From NCBI RefSeq assembly GCF_034190915.1, contig NW_026947491.1, forward strand, positions 24,244,101-24,308,100: a stretch of 64,000 bases of DNA, given 5' to 3'. A program made the translations under genes and the position numbers. Position 1 is the first letter of the stretch; every line of letters starts with the position of its first letter. The notes beneath the pieces are model-generated. The model made no database searches, was not told the origin of the DNA, and worked only from the letters and a program-made list of their open reading frames with translations. Positions 12,942-25,105 of this stretch are shown here, piece after piece. Source of the DNA: Cavia porcellus (Eukaryota > Chordata > Mammalia > Rodentia > Caviidae).

Positions 12942-15443
12942 GCACCCAAAAGAGTGAAATATTTAGGAATCAATCTAAAAAAAGGAAGCAAAAGATCTAT
13001 TCATTGAAAATTACAATATTTTGAAAAAAGAAATCAAAGAAAATGTCAGTAAAAGAAATTTACTGAATTTACTTGTTCATGGATAAGAAGAATAAACATG
13101 GTGAAAATGGCCATTCTCTCAAAATTGTTACATAGATTTAATTCAATTCCAATCAAAATACCATTTGCATACCTCGCAATCTAGAGAAATCATTCCTAAA
13201 ATTCATATGGAATAGAAGAGACCTAGAATAGCAAAGGCAATTCTGAGCAACAAAAGCAAGGCAGGAAGCACCACAATCCCCGATTTGAAATTGTACTACA
13301 AAGCTACTATAATAAAATCAACACGGTTTGAATAAAAACAGACTGAAGATCAGGAATAGATTAGAAGACACAACCACTACAAACACACTGAGCCACCTTA
13401 CCTTTGACAAAGAGACCAAACATGTTCACTGGAAGAAAGACAGCCTCTTTAATAAGTGGTGCTGGAAAAACTGGCTTTCTGTATGGTAAAAACTAAAACT
13501 AGACCCATGCCTACCACCATGAACTAAACTAAATTCAAAATGGATCAAAGATATAAATATTAAAACAGAAACACCAAAATATGCTGGAAGACAAAGTAGG
13601 TAGAAATCTGGAAGACATAGGGGTCAGCAGAGAATTCATGAACAAAAGTCAAACTGCATGGGAAATACTTCCCAGAATCAATAACTGGGATCTCATCTTA
13701 TTAAAAAGTTTTTGCATGTCAAAAGAAATCTCTAACAGGGTGAAAAGAAAACCCATGAATTTTGAAAAAATCTTAGTCAACTGTTCCTCAGACAAAAGAC
13801 TTCTATCTAGAACATATAAAGAATTAAAATAAATCAGGATCCCAAAATTTAAAGACCCAGTCCAAAAATGGGCATCTGAGATGAGTACACACTTCTCAGA
13901 TGAAGAAATACAAATGGCAAATAAATACATGAAAAAATGTTCATCATCATTGGTCATTAGAGAAATGCAAATTAAAAACCACATTGAGATTCCATCTCAC
14001 TCCTGAAAGAATGGCCAGGATCCAGAAAACTACCAACAACAAATGCTGGAGACACTGTGGGGAAAAATGAACTCTCCTTTACTGTTGGTGTGAGTGTAGA
14101 CTGATACAACCACTGTGGAGGTCAGTCTGGAGGTTTCTCAGAAAGCTGGGATTGGAAGTCTCATTTGTTCCACTTCTAGGCATATTCCCAGAAGAACTGA
14201 AAGCATCATACCACATTGATATATGTGCACCCATGTTTATAGCAGCACAATTTGTAATAGCCAGATCTTGGAAACAACCTAAGTGTCCATCAATTGAGGA
14301 ATGGATAAAAAACATGTGGCATTTTTATACAATGGAGTACTACTCAGCTATAAAGAAAGACCACATTGAGGCTTTTATAGATAAATGGATGTGACTTGAG
14401 ACCATATTCGTAAGTGAAGTAAATCAGACTCACATGTGTAAATACGTATTGTCTCCCTAGTGTAAGTAACTGAAAGAGTAAATAAGATACAAAATCTTCA
14501 GTAAATATTGTGAAAGGGTAAGAAACTGCTCAAAGAGGAAAAAATACCGCTGGAAAAAGGAGCAAAGAAGGAAGAGAGAAGAAAAAAGATATAAATTTGT
14601 ATATATACACTTAATGTTACTAAGATGATTGTACTACTAGTACTGTTAGTTCTTGGAACAAAACAGTTAACATCTGTAGGATTAGATCAATATTGCATGA
14701 CTATATCTGATAATTTGAGTAAGATTTTTGAAGATAACTATGCAAAACAAAATTAGTTATGTTCCTACCACCTTGTTTTGAAAGCCTGCATTGTTGTTGT
14801 TTTGGTTTTTTGTTATAGTTATTTATTTGAATCTTGCTTCTTATTTTTCTTATACTTTGTTGTATTTTTTGTTTTTCCCTCCAATACAGAAAGGATAGAT
14901 GCACACATATAGGCTTATATATGCCTAGAACTTCACCTAAAGAGATGATAAGAATTGATTTTAGTATGTGTGATGGTAGGAACAGCTACATTGAAGAAAA
15001 TAAGACATGATGGTAGTCATTGCTGATTTCCTATCATTGTTTTGAAGTGTAATAATGTCTATTCTTTGTTTTAATTGGTTTTAGTCTGCTTTCAATTATT
15101 TGATTTCAATATATGTGAAGTTATGGACAACTATTTTGAAGAAAACAAGACAATATGGTAGCCACTACTGATTTACTATTGTCTGATTTTGAAGACCCAT
15201 AAAGGTTCTCTTTCTTTTGTTTTGATTGCTTTTATACTATTTTGTTTTGTATTAACTTGTTGTGTTTGAAGGTATGGACAACTATTTTGAAGAAAATAAG
15301 GGGTATTAAGGTAGCCACTGTTGTTGATTTCCTGTTGTCTTGTCTTGAAGTCCTTTGTTATTTGCATTGTTTTACTCTGATCTGTTTAGTTTTATTTTGG
15401 TTTGCTTTGTTTTGTTTATTCTTTTTAAAATAAACAAACAAAA
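12942..15443 (+). mobile_element. 5'-truncated L1, ORF2 C-terminal part plus full 3' UTR
   Basis: Decayed LINE-1 in which many frameshifts and stops break ORF2. Recognisable ORF2 blocks run in order: AATCAAAATACCATTTGCA, CCTAAAATTCATATGGAATA, CCTTTGACAAAGAGACCAAA, GACAGCCTCTTTAATAAGTG (the 'SLFNKW' block), GGGAAAAATGAACTCTCC, TTATAGCAGCACAATTTGTA and ACAATGGAGTACTACTCAGC. The 83-codon frame at 13581-13832 and the 80-codon frame at 14152-14394 are fragments of ORF2. After ORF2 come a purine-rich stretch (about 14520-14590), three tandem 3' UTR modules and a tail of AAAC/AAAT units at 15426-15443. No target-site duplication was found. Confidence 0.9.
14985..15430 (+). repeat. L1 3' UTR: three tandem modules of about 145-151 bp
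   Basis: The anchor TTGAAGAAAA occurs at 14991, 15136 and 15287, each time followed by an A-rich stretch, a GGTAG(T/C)CA(T/C)-like block, GATTT(C)CT/ACTATTGT and a TTTTGAAG block. Spacings are 145 and 151 bases. The same module order appears three times at 63555-64000, so the tandem structure belongs to this L1 family and is not a local duplication. Confidence 0.85.
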
Positions 15444-16400
15444 CCACTTGAGGAGTGTGGGTGTTAGAGCTTTCCTTAAATTTTGCAGAGTTCAGGAGAA
15501 GGGTAAAAAAATAAACTAAAATAGGGAAAAAAAAAAGAAAGAAAAATCTCAAAACCTCCAAAAGGCCAATGAAGGAAGGATTAAAAATAATACAAAATAG
15601 AAAAAATCAAACAAAGATTGAGTTGAAATAATTCCTGTGTCATTGAATGAGTGGTTTCTTCCAAGATCTGCAGTTTGGGACCTCATCAGTCACAATTTTC
15701 TATGCCTCGCTTTAGGGCCTATGGATTTTTGAGGTGCTCTTCTTGCAACAGAGGCTCCCTTAAAATATGTTCACTGTTCCCCAATACTATGTTTGCTGTT
15801 CAAGCCAAGGCATATGCTTTTTCCCATGAGTAGGTGGGCGATGCCGTCAGCTCTTTGGACTCTGCTGGGTGTAGGACACAGGGCGTTTGTTAAGAGGGTT
15901 GGGCATGCGATGTTAGACTTACTGTCTTCAGTTGTGGGTTCTGCCTGTTCCCGTTCCTTCCCCAGGTACTTTTTCATCCCAGATCAGGTCATTTGGCTAC
16001 TCCTCACCTCCATTGCCCTGTGCATGCTCCCCCAGGGAAGGGATCCTGCTTGCCCAGTGTGGGTATGCTTGCTTTCTTGGGAACAGAGCACTGCTCCTCC
16101 ATGAAGTGTCTTCTTGGTCACATGGCAGGGAGCACTGCTCTTACCTGTGCAGGTATGTTTCTCTTAGCCTTTCTTCTCTTGATATTTATGAAGATCTGTG
16201 TATTACTCTTAAATGCATGGTAACCCTGTTTTACCTTCTAGATTTGTCTCATTGTTCAGTTCCTGCTACAGTTTCCTTTAATTGAGCTTTGGCTCACATC
16301 CTTGTTGGTCTGTATGATTTCCTGTTTCTGCCTTATCATCATCCTGTGATCAGGTTTTCTGTATTCCAAACAGAGGAAATTTTCCTATCAGTGTACCGAA
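15444..16400. other. Unassigned, GC-richer block next to the L1 tail
   Basis: Starts with an A-rich stretch and becomes GC-richer at 15650-16180, where several overlapping open frames (60-117 codons, both strands) occur. The motif GAGCACTGCTC appears twice (16086 and 16129). I cannot tell whether this is single-copy sequence, an older repeat or additional L1-related sequence. No coding evidence. Confidence 0.4.
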
Positions 16401-17504
16401 AAAATATGTTGACTATAAGGTAGTTTATGTGGACATATTGTTTCACTTTCTTTCTTTAATTGATCAAATGATTGAAATGTTATCTCTTTAAAATATGGAA
16501 GTTTTTCCATTGAGAAAATCAACCACAGTTTGAATTTTGCAGCCAAAATTCTTTTCTAACTGCTAAATATTAGGCCTATTTGTGACAATTTTAGCAATTG
16601 GACACTTTAGATATGTGTGTTTCAAAATTATTTAGGGTCTGAATTCAAGTAGGATAAATTTTGAAAATCCAATAAATCCAGACATTCTCAATCTTCTCAT
16701 CAATAAGACAAGTTCCTAAGTTAGTACCCATGATTTTCCTTTTTGAGCAATTTCTTTTCTTGGAAACACTTAAAACAAGGGCATCTCCATCTACGGAGTC
16801 CAAACAACTGGCGCTTGGCATTTAAGACTTACTCAGAGGTATGAAGCCTTGGTGAGCTCATTGGTAACTCGGGCAACTGGTTCTTGGAAGTGGGCAAAAC
16901 TCAACTCACCACTGTAAGGTCAGTAAGAAGAAGAATTATTCATGGAGATAAACTCTTAATGATTACTTTTGCAGGTCAAGATGTTCAGAATCAAATTAAA
17001 AGCTCCTAATCATTCACTAAGGTCTATGAGACCAGGGACTTAGTGTTCTGAGTGAGGGAATTATGAGTGGCACACGAGACATAAGAGCCCTGAGTAGTCC
17101 AGGCAGGTTACTTTATTCCCCTTAATTTTTCCCTCTGTAAAATAAGAATAATTATATAACAGAGGTAACTTATGAAACTGTTGGAAAAGTAGTACCAAAG
17201 ACGCATGCATAGGTTTCCACAAATATTCAATGAGGACAATGATCACTTGAGGTTTATTGTGAACTGCTTAACCTCTTTTCAGACAAAGGATGCTTTCCTG
17301 ACAGAGTAACAACCACCTCCATTTGCTGAAAGCAACCTCTACAAGATACGATGATAGTGCCTCTAGAAGTTTGCTAGAGTAAATAGGATTTTTCAGAATA
17401 CAGACAGATATTAGGGTCAAACTGGATTTTGTGGTGGCTGACAAAATGATGAGATTTATCTTATTAAGCATTCTTAAAACATGGTAGCACATTTTCTGGG
17501 GTAG
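16401..17504. other. Unassigned sequence
   Basis: No gene or named repeat recognised. It is AT-rich to about 16750 and more balanced after. Two antisense open frames (61 and 92 codons at 17061-17546) carry no recognisable motif. Confidence 0.5.
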
Positions 17505-17867
17505 TGTTATGGTTTGTGCTCTGATGGCCCCACAAGCCTCATGCAATCATGGACATGGCTGAATTTAGTGTTTAGGATTGGTTCATTGTTTAGTGCTGAG
17601 ATTGATGGTGTGAGTGCTGCACCTGTCTAGGAGTAGAGCTGGCATACAATGTAAGGATGGGAAGGAGGGGTGCTTTTTCTTTTTTGCACTGTTTTCTTTT
17701 GCTGTTTGCAGCTGCCATGAATGGTTGCCCCTTAGCCATGCCACTCTGCCTTGGAGCCAGCTGAGTATGGACTAAAATCTCCCAAAACTGTAAGAAATAA
17801 ACTTTTCCTTCCTTCATTTTTGGAGTCAGGTATTTTGTCTCAGCAATGAGAGAAAAGTAACTAAGGC
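17505..17867 (+). mobile_element. Solo LTR, MaLR-like (ORR1/MST type)
   Basis: Starts TGTTATGGTTTGTGCTCTGA, the opening of MaLR LTRs. The 3' part reads CTTGGAGCCAGCTGAGTATG, GACTAAAATCTCCCAAAACT, then GTAAGAAATAAACTTTTCC with an AATAAA polyadenylation signal at 17796-17801, and closes GTCAGGTATTTTGTCTCAGC ... GTAACTAAGGC. Neither an internal region nor a second LTR is present, so it is a solo LTR. No host gene uses it visibly. Confidence 0.8.
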
Positions 17868-20416
17868 GGGTAAGTATGTGCTAGCTCTCTTCCTCATCCT
17901 CAGATGTTTAGATTCTTGTGCATACCACATACCAAACATTGCGCTTCTCCTCCACCACAGCCTCTCCTTCCAACTGTCCTTCCTCTGTCCACCTCTCCTC
18001 CAACTCACCTTTCTAAAAACCCAGCTTTCTTTATGAGAACTCCAGTACTGAACTTCCCCATTATTGATCTCCATAGTAAAAATGTATCAGCTCTGGTCTT
18101 ATCAAGAGAATCTTCGCCCAGGTGACCAAACCTCTTACTCAGTCTGTTTTAAGGAGATAATAAACAATAATAGTTTTATATATTTCCCCTTCTCTTGCCT
18201 TATTTCAACAAAAATTCTTGCTGTCAGTGCTTTCAAATCTGATTGCAACCACTGAATTTACAGACTTCGAGGTAAAGTTATCCTCATTCACGCACCTCTC
18301 TCCATATGCAGCTTCTCTCCTGAATTCATTTTTTTCTTCTCATTTTTGTCTACATGACTTTCCTCTCTCACTTCCTTTCCCCGTTGTGCTTCAGAGTTCT
18401 ATCCTTCCCTTTCCACAATCATTCTTTTTCCTTTTCAAGAACACTTGCTCACCTTTGTGACTGAGTTCCCAGTTCCTTCATCTTCAGTCTTGGCTTTTCT
18501 TATCACTTTGAAGTACATCTTCCAAAAGAGGATGAAGTCCTCTCTGTAACAGTCTGCCATTGAGATAGGAGATGGAACAGTCACTGGCACGGGCTTTGCC
18601 TCCGGGAGCAGATACTTTGAGGTCATCACTGAACACACTCACTGCAGAATAGAGTTGTCCCAAACAACATCCATGTCCTAAAGGGCATTTCAAATTCTCA
18701 TGTAGTTAATTCTCTGCCTTTGTGCATACACATACAGTCTCTCTCTCTCCTTCTCTCTCTCATGTTTACTCTTATAAATGAGATTTGATATAGCCTTTAA
18801 TATGCAATTTGCCCTTAAGGAATTTAGTTGCAGTCCTTTTAGATATGCTCCCTCAACTGAATCAGTTTTAATAAAACATAAATTAGTAGATGGGGCTTAA
18901 ATATGCCAATCCAGATAAAGTGTGCAGGCTCACTGTAATGTGAGCCTTGTGAATAAGAATTTGCTGGAATAAATATGATGCCTTGGGGAGAACTTGGCAA
19001 TGTCAGCTAATTAAGGAGAAAAACAGTGACACCACCTTTGGAAGGAATCTTAGATGCCATATAATTCCACTTTATTCTTGGGAAATCTTGACGACTGTGA
19101 CATAGGTGATCCAGATAAAACATCAGCTTTTAGACCTTGAGGGAGGGAGAAATTGACTTCTTCCCAGTTCCAGTGATATCAGTGGAAGGATCAAGACTTG
19201 ATCCCGGTTCTTGGCAATTTGCAATTCAGACATTTGGAAATTATTTTTTTTTCTGAGAATTTTGCCTTAAAGTTAATATGAACTCCTTTATTCTTCACCA
19301 CTCCACTGCCTGACCTGACATTGTTAGCACTGCTATTGATGACAGACTTTTGTTTTTCCTTTTTGGCAACTTATTCTCATTAGGCTTACTGTATGCTAAA
19401 CCTCGGATGAAAAGGAAATAATTTTATTTTGGAATTGGACGTAAGTTTAATGACCTGTAAATTATTAAGTGGTGTGTCTCCTACTTATATGCTAAACAAT
19501 AATTTATATAAAAGTAGTGATAATAGGAATTTTTGTATAGCAAATGTATAGTATTCTATAATTTTGGGACATTGGTTTCTATCTGTGTGCTTTTAAACGT
19601 TTGGGATAAATTCTGGCAGATTACAGCAAGTTTTATGTCGACTCATTAGGCTGCCTACCAGTTTTATGAATCGTACACACAAGATGCAAAAACAGAGTGT
19701 AGAGCAAGAAGGAACTCCTCGTACGCAGTCCAGACAGTTGTAGAGGCACGAAGGCCGGGTGAGGCTGTAAGAGGTCTTCTGACTGCTGCTCTTGCAACTC
19801 TGTCACTTGTAAAAGGATGCTGTAGAATACATCAGATTTGTCCTGACACAAGGAAGGCACTGGTAATTGTTTCATCAGAGCTGAGCAATTACCCCTGTCT
19901 CAGTCTTGCTTAGAACCGAGGACTAAAATTTGCCGGCAGATTGACTGGGACAAGGCACAGAGGATGTGGTCATCGAACACGGGGTATTTCTTGTGTGAAG
20001 CTTAGCGGCTTAACCAGAAATTGCATCCCTGATTTCATATGAAGTTGAGAGTTAAATCTCCCCACAATGTTACTTGTGGGGCCAGATATCTGTAAAACAC
20101 TTGATATCCATGGAAATGGGGGAGAGAGAGAGGTACTGCAGAAAAGGGAAAAACACAAATATCTTAGTTAGATGTTAAATGCACTGGATCTGAAAAATCC
20201 ACAGGCTTAGACTGATTTTTCAAGTCCGAAACAGATTCTATTTATAAACATAGACAGAACCATGTAAAATTGCCTCTTTTTTTTTTGTAGGTCAAAATGC
20301 TCAAATATTGGCAATTTCTTAAAGGTCAGCCAAATACTACATAACAATTTTGGGAAACTAGAATGTGGATATACATTTCAGGGGACCATGGTTTGTGCTT
20401 TTGTGCTGGGTTCCTT
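17868..20416. other. Unassigned sequence
   Basis: Pyrimidine-biased at 17900-18480, with a short CT-rich run near 18738-18760. Open frames of 60-82 codons on both strands reflect that bias. No repeat or gene signature was recognised. Confidence 0.5.
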
Positions 20417-20431
20417 AAAAATTAATTGGCT

Positions 20432-20509
20432 GGGTTGGGAATTTAGCTCAGTGGCATAACCGCCTGCCTGGCAAGCATGAGGTCGTGAGTTTGATCCCTG
20501 TTACAAAAA
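20432..20509 (+). mobile_element. ID-type SINE (tRNA-derived)
   Basis: Contains the RNA polymerase III A box (ATTTAGCTCAGTGGC) and B box (GTGAGTTTGATCCC) and ends in an A run. It is flanked by a perfect 15-bp target-site duplication, AAAAATTAATTGGCT, at 20417-20431 and 20510-20524, which fixes both ends. It is not a functional tRNA gene: the D-arm region keeps its shape but the 3' half has been replaced by the A-rich tail. Confidence 0.93.
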
Positions 20510-20524
20510 AAAAATTAATTGGCT

Positions 20525-21345
20525 TTTTCTACATTTTAGTTAACTGTAGCACATTCACACCGATTCTGAAAATACAGCCATGGACAAGCATGCCACGCAG
20601 GCCTGCTCACTGCAGGGCTAGAACTGAGCCCCTACATGCCTGTCAGGAAGCCCAACCTGCCACCTGCTTCTGCAGCGCCCAGGAGTCAGGCGTAGGCCTC
20701 TCCAAGGGAGACCTGGTCTCTCAGCAGCCCTCTTTCCTTCCCCTTCTTACTGATGTGCTCTCAGAAAGGCTCCATCCTCTTCGGTCCCTGCAGGCTGTCA
20801 CACTTACATTGCCAGAGGGCCAACAGCAGCGGGACGGGCTGCCAGCTATAGGGAGTGCTCTGTGTAGAGCCTATCTGGCCATTTTATTATGGAAAGGCAT
20901 TAAGCCAGTTATTAAGGGAAGAGAAGCTGAAAAGAAATCTTTTGTTTAAAACTGGCAAAGCAAACCTAATTACAAATTGCCGACCTTGAACTATCTGGGA
21001 AGCAAGAACTTCCTCATTATGAATGATGGAAGAAAATAAAGCTACCGGTTTATCACCGGATAATCCTGGTTGGTATCTATTCCAGGTTTTCTGGATTAAT
21101 GTCCTGAGATGTTGAGGAAGCAGGTTACTCATAGAATGGTGCAGAAAAACTGATTCAGACCACCGACCTGCTGAAAAGGGCACTGACATTCAGTAATTCA
21201 TGTCTAGGGCTTAATTCAGATACTCTAGAAGACAGAACTCAGCACAGGAGCCTGACACATGTTTGACAATGTCTAGCTTCTACTTCCCAAGTGCTTTTTG
21301 ATTTCCCCCACAAAAGTTAAATTCTGAACTGGGTTTTTGTGTTTT
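20525..21345. other. Unassigned, GC-richer single-copy-like block
   Basis: This holds most of a 154-codon open frame (20485-20949) that starts inside the adjacent SINE, so it is very unlikely to be a gene. The stretch at about 20865-21100 contains AT-core motifs such as CTAATTACAAATT and the near-palindrome CCATTTTATTATGG in an otherwise balanced sequence, which could reflect a conserved non-coding element. No direct evidence. Confidence 0.4.
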
Positions 21346-21402
21346 GTTTTTGATATCACAGTTTGAACACAGGACCTCTGTGCTGAGCTACACATCTAGC
21401 CC
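21346..21402 (-). mobile_element. Degraded ID-like SINE, antisense
   Basis: GATATCACAGTTTGAACAC and TGCTGAGCTACACATCTAGC are the antisense B box and A box of an ID-type element. The preceding TTTTGTGTTTTGTTTTT would be its tail. It is more diverged than the other ID copies. Confidence 0.6.
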
Positions 21403-23334
21403 TAGATTGGATTTTATTTATCTCTTTCCCTTTCCTTTACTTGTACAATATATAGTAAAATTTTAGTTTGAAATAGACCAAATTTTTTTTTGGCAAAAAT
21501 TACGGAAAACTTATTCACACATGTATCTTGCCCCTAACATTTGAACCTTCACTGAAAGGTTCATTTATCAACTAAACAGGCTTTGCTTTTGCTTTATTTT
21601 GTTTTGTTTTCGGTTTGAGAATATCTGGTTCAATTTTTTCTTCCATTTGAGTGCACTTCCACATTTCAAGATGTAGTATTATAAATATTATCATTTCTAA
21701 GCCAAACACAGGCAAAAAGTCCTGGAAGAATATAATTTTGCAGACTACAGATTTTTAGAAAAAAATTGGATAAGCTGTGTATAAGTATCTCAATTTTGAG
21801 GTGCTTAAAATAGAAAGTATCAAAATGTATCACTAGCCCAAATCCTCATCTGACCCATATCTTTTCACAGTTATTGACCTTGAAGTTTGCCTTCTATTAA
21901 ACTGTCAAAGACCCCCATATTCTATTCAGGGTTGACTTCTTGGTTTTGTAAAATACAAGGATCATTGTTTCTGGGGCAGCTGCTGTTTATTTGGTGAGCC
22001 TTTCTAATCCCCTTCCATTGAGACAAAAAGACACATAGTTTATCAAAGAAGTAAAAACAGACTGTTGCCGGATATTTTCACACGCTAACTGGCATAGGAG
22101 TCTTGTACATTTTGCTTTCATGAGATAATCTAAGTCACATGAGTAATATGGAGGGGAAATTGGGATGATTGCTCTAACATTATTTTTGGGAGTTCCAAAA
22201 CCAAATCCAAAAGGAATGTATATGTGTGTGAATGGTTCGTTCCATTTCCATGGGTGTAGGAAAGGAAACATTATTTACTCAACACTCACAAACACCTTGT
22301 TAGGATGCTGCTAACCCGAGGTGTATGTGTTGTGAAATAGATTCTATTAAGGTTTTTAACCTTTTTGATACTGTCACTCAAAGATATTTTGTATTCTTTT
22401 CTACTTATCTGATTTGATTCTGATCCATTTTGTGGTGTTGGCTGGGTTCTTGAGTTGAGTCAGATTTTCCATACAACCCCAAATGCCTCTGCTCTCCCTC
22501 TGAGAATGTTCCCTAAGTGAGGACTAGAGGGCTGAAGAGTTGCTCCTATTAACCTGCCTGGGAGCAACTTTGTGTCATCTCCTTCTCCCCTCTCCCCATT
22601 CAATAAAACTAACAAATGGAGCTTTTACTTGGAATACTGGGGATAGTAAAAGTGCATATGAAAATGCAAGGCAGTTGCTTAATCACGCTTGAGTTTTCTA
22701 GTGGCTCGCTAGCCTAATAGTCTTTAATTGACAGAGCCAACATGCTAGATATTTGGAGATGAACTGATATATGCCTGGATTTATGTAGCCTAGAGGCTGA
22801 GTTTGAACTAGTCAGCTGGCAGAGAACAGAGGGGTCCCCTTTAGCTGTGGCTGGGGCTGAACTGCTGTTGTGCAGTTTATTCAGAGAGAAAAGTCAGTTA
22901 CCAAAGGGCAGTTCAGTCCGTCGCTGAACCACAACTTTTAGTCCTCTGATATAGCAAATGCAGAACCAATGTAATTATCCCGTAATTGTTTCAGATTGTT
23001 TCAGACTCTAAGGTCGCTGTAAAAGGTTATTGACATTGAGCCCAAGCATTCCCCCTTCTTGCAATGTTTCCTGTCCCCTCAAGCCTCCTGTTTGCCAATT
23101 CCCGCTCTTTTCCAAGTTTGCGATCTGCTTGGGGTTCCTTTCTTGCAGCCCCTTGAAGGCATGTGAATTTGGGGAGCTCACTGCTTCTCTATCAAGGAGC
23201 ACAAACCCCCTTAATACTGCACTGAGCTAATGGATCCTGGTATTTTAAATTTTTAATGAAGGAAAGAAGTAACAAGCAAAAGGGAATTAAAAAAAAGCAA
23301 AAAGTGGGGAAGGGGCAATTTTTTGAGGAATTTC
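21403..23334. other. Unassigned sequence
   Basis: No gene or named repeat recognised. The mirrored open frames at 23008-23230 (64 and 66 codons on opposite strands) are chance. A GC-balanced interval at 22440-22920 separates AT-rich flanks. Confidence 0.5.
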
Positions 23335-23455
23335 TATGAGTCAAGACATTCTGCTTGATATTTTAGGAACATCATTTCATAAACATCCTTAAAACAATCA
23401 AGATATTATAGGTTGAAATTATTAGGATAGTTTTCTCTATTTTTAATCTTAATTT
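23335..23455 (-). mobile_element. MIR SINE fragment, antisense
   Basis: CTATGAGTCAAGACATTCTG, CATCATTTCATAAACATCCT, TAAAACAATCAAGATATTAT follows antisense MIR (ctatgtgccaggcactgttc, ttaactcatttaatcctcac, aacaaccctatgaggtaggt). Diverged. Confidence 0.6.
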
Positions 23456-23619
23456 AGCCAGTGGACACAGTTTTATGCTTCTGACCCTCCTTTAAATGGC
23501 ATCCTAGGGTAATACTCCTTCTTGAGAATATTTGACTATAGCAAGCACAACTCTTTACACTGCTTTAAATATGCATAGTAAACTCAATAGTTCATGGAGG
23601 CACTGGACCATGGTGTTTA

Positions 23620-23790
23620 GGGGAAAGAAAGGCCTGAATTCAATTAAGAATGTTACACCAACCAGGTATGTGAGCCATTTAATCTCTCTGTCCTATTTTC
23701 TCATTAGAATGATGAGTATAAAAGTAGAACATTCCTCACAGTGTTGTGAAAATTAGAATAGCTCTCCACAAATGGCAAGCATTTCTACAT
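23620..23790 (+). mobile_element. MIR SINE fragment, sense
   Basis: CAGGTATGTGAGCCATTTAA, TCTCTCTGTCCTATTTTCTC, ATTAGAATGATGAGTATAAA, CTCACAGTGTTGTGAAAATT match the sense MIR core in order. It lies about 170 bases from an antisense MIR, so the two are separate insertions. Confidence 0.75.
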
Positions 23791-25105
23791 TTATTCAGGT
23801 CAAAGCATAAACAAATGGTGATTTTTAGAATACGAAGTTGTTCGTGAGGTTATAAAATCATAGACATTGTGGGTTGACAAAGACTATGTATAGAAGGAAC
23901 AAAAATGTCACAAATTATCCTTCAGCACATTTCTCAGCTTTCTCCTTCCCTTTCCAACGCCACAGTTCCCTGGGTACCACTACCTCAGACATTAGTCAGA
24001 TTCTAGCTTTACCCGCTTGTCTTACATCCCAAAATAAATCTTTTTTGTGTCACTCATCCTACCATAAAGCCATGTATTTCCCCCTGCCTTTCTGTTGAAG
24101 AACACATTTCTTGGTCTAGTAATAAAAACTCTTGAGATCTGAATCTGTTCTGCAATTGTAATCCTGTTTTCCATGACCTCTTGCATTAATGCTCTGTTTC
24201 ACTAGCTTGTAACTGACTATGCCAACTACAGCCCTCTCAGCCACACAAAATACATCTGATTCTCAACTCATAATTGACTCTTGTTTCCTTTTCCTTTTCA
24301 TATTGCAATGCCTCTGTCTTTTGTGCTATTTCCTGATGGACTAACTGCTAATCCAGTAAGTGTACACAGGACTTGTGGAGAAGATGGAATAACCACCTCC
24401 TTGATTAGGCTACTTGATTACTGCACAGTGGTCATGGGTTAATCATACCTGTGATTGTGTTATATTAGTTAAAATGCCTTTTTCTCCCTTATTTATATAT
24501 TTATTTTTATTTTAAGGGAATAAAACAACAATGAAATGAAATGAAACAGTGATAAGACAGTGGGAAACCTACAACAGTTACTAGATGGCATACTGCTGTC
24601 CTCTAAATAGTTGCTCAGATTTCTGGCTCTAGGCTGGCGCACAGGCGGGGCTTAGCTGCCTTCCCAGTTTTCCCTGGTCTTGTACTCCAATCTAGTTAAG
24701 ATTCCTTAACAGACTACTAGGAGAGAGTTGAAGCAGAGGTGCTTTCTTAACTGGTCTTAAAGAAATAAACTTTCCTGTTGTTGAGAGAGGTTGTGGCAGA
24801 AATGAACATTAACGTCAGGATGTGAAATCAGCCACTGGCTGATACTCCGTAAGACAGTAGGGTCCCAGTCTTACAAGGAACTGAATTTTGCCATTAATTA
24901 GTGAGCTCAGAAGAGAATACTGAGCCTCAGATGGTATCACAGGCTCAGATAATGTCTTGGTTTCAGGCTTAGGAAGCTCTGAACAGAAGACTCTGTTTTA
25001 AAATGTCAAACTCTTGATCTATTAAAGGTACAAATAATAAAGTGAATTGGCTTAAGCAGAATAAAAAACATAATTCGTCATACTTTTTGTATACAGAAAC
25101 ACAAA
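23791..25105. other. Unassigned sequence
   Basis: No gene or named repeat. An A/T-rich stretch with AATGAAATGAAATGAAAC units lies near 24526-24548. The remainder is without structure visible by eye. Confidence 0.5.

Noticed and set aside
14985..15430. CRISPR-like array from regularly spaced repeats
   Set aside because: Units are long (about 150 bp), imperfect throughout with no conserved repeat and variable spacer pattern, and lie in an L1 3' UTR of a mammal.
12942..15443. Intact, mobile L1
   Set aside because: ORF2 is broken by many stops and frameshifts and the 5' half, including ORF1 and the promoter, is missing. This holds for every L1 in the window.
15651..16285. Coding block next to the L1 tail (frames up to 117 codons)
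   Set aside because: Frames overlap on both strands, start codons are poorly placed and no domain is recognisable.
17505..17867. Polyadenylation signal of a host gene
   Set aside because: The AATAAA at 17796-17801 is part of the LTR, which carries one by design.
20485..20949. 154-codon open frame as a gene
   Set aside because: Its start codon lies inside an ID SINE and its first codons read the SINE tail; no motif or splice context.
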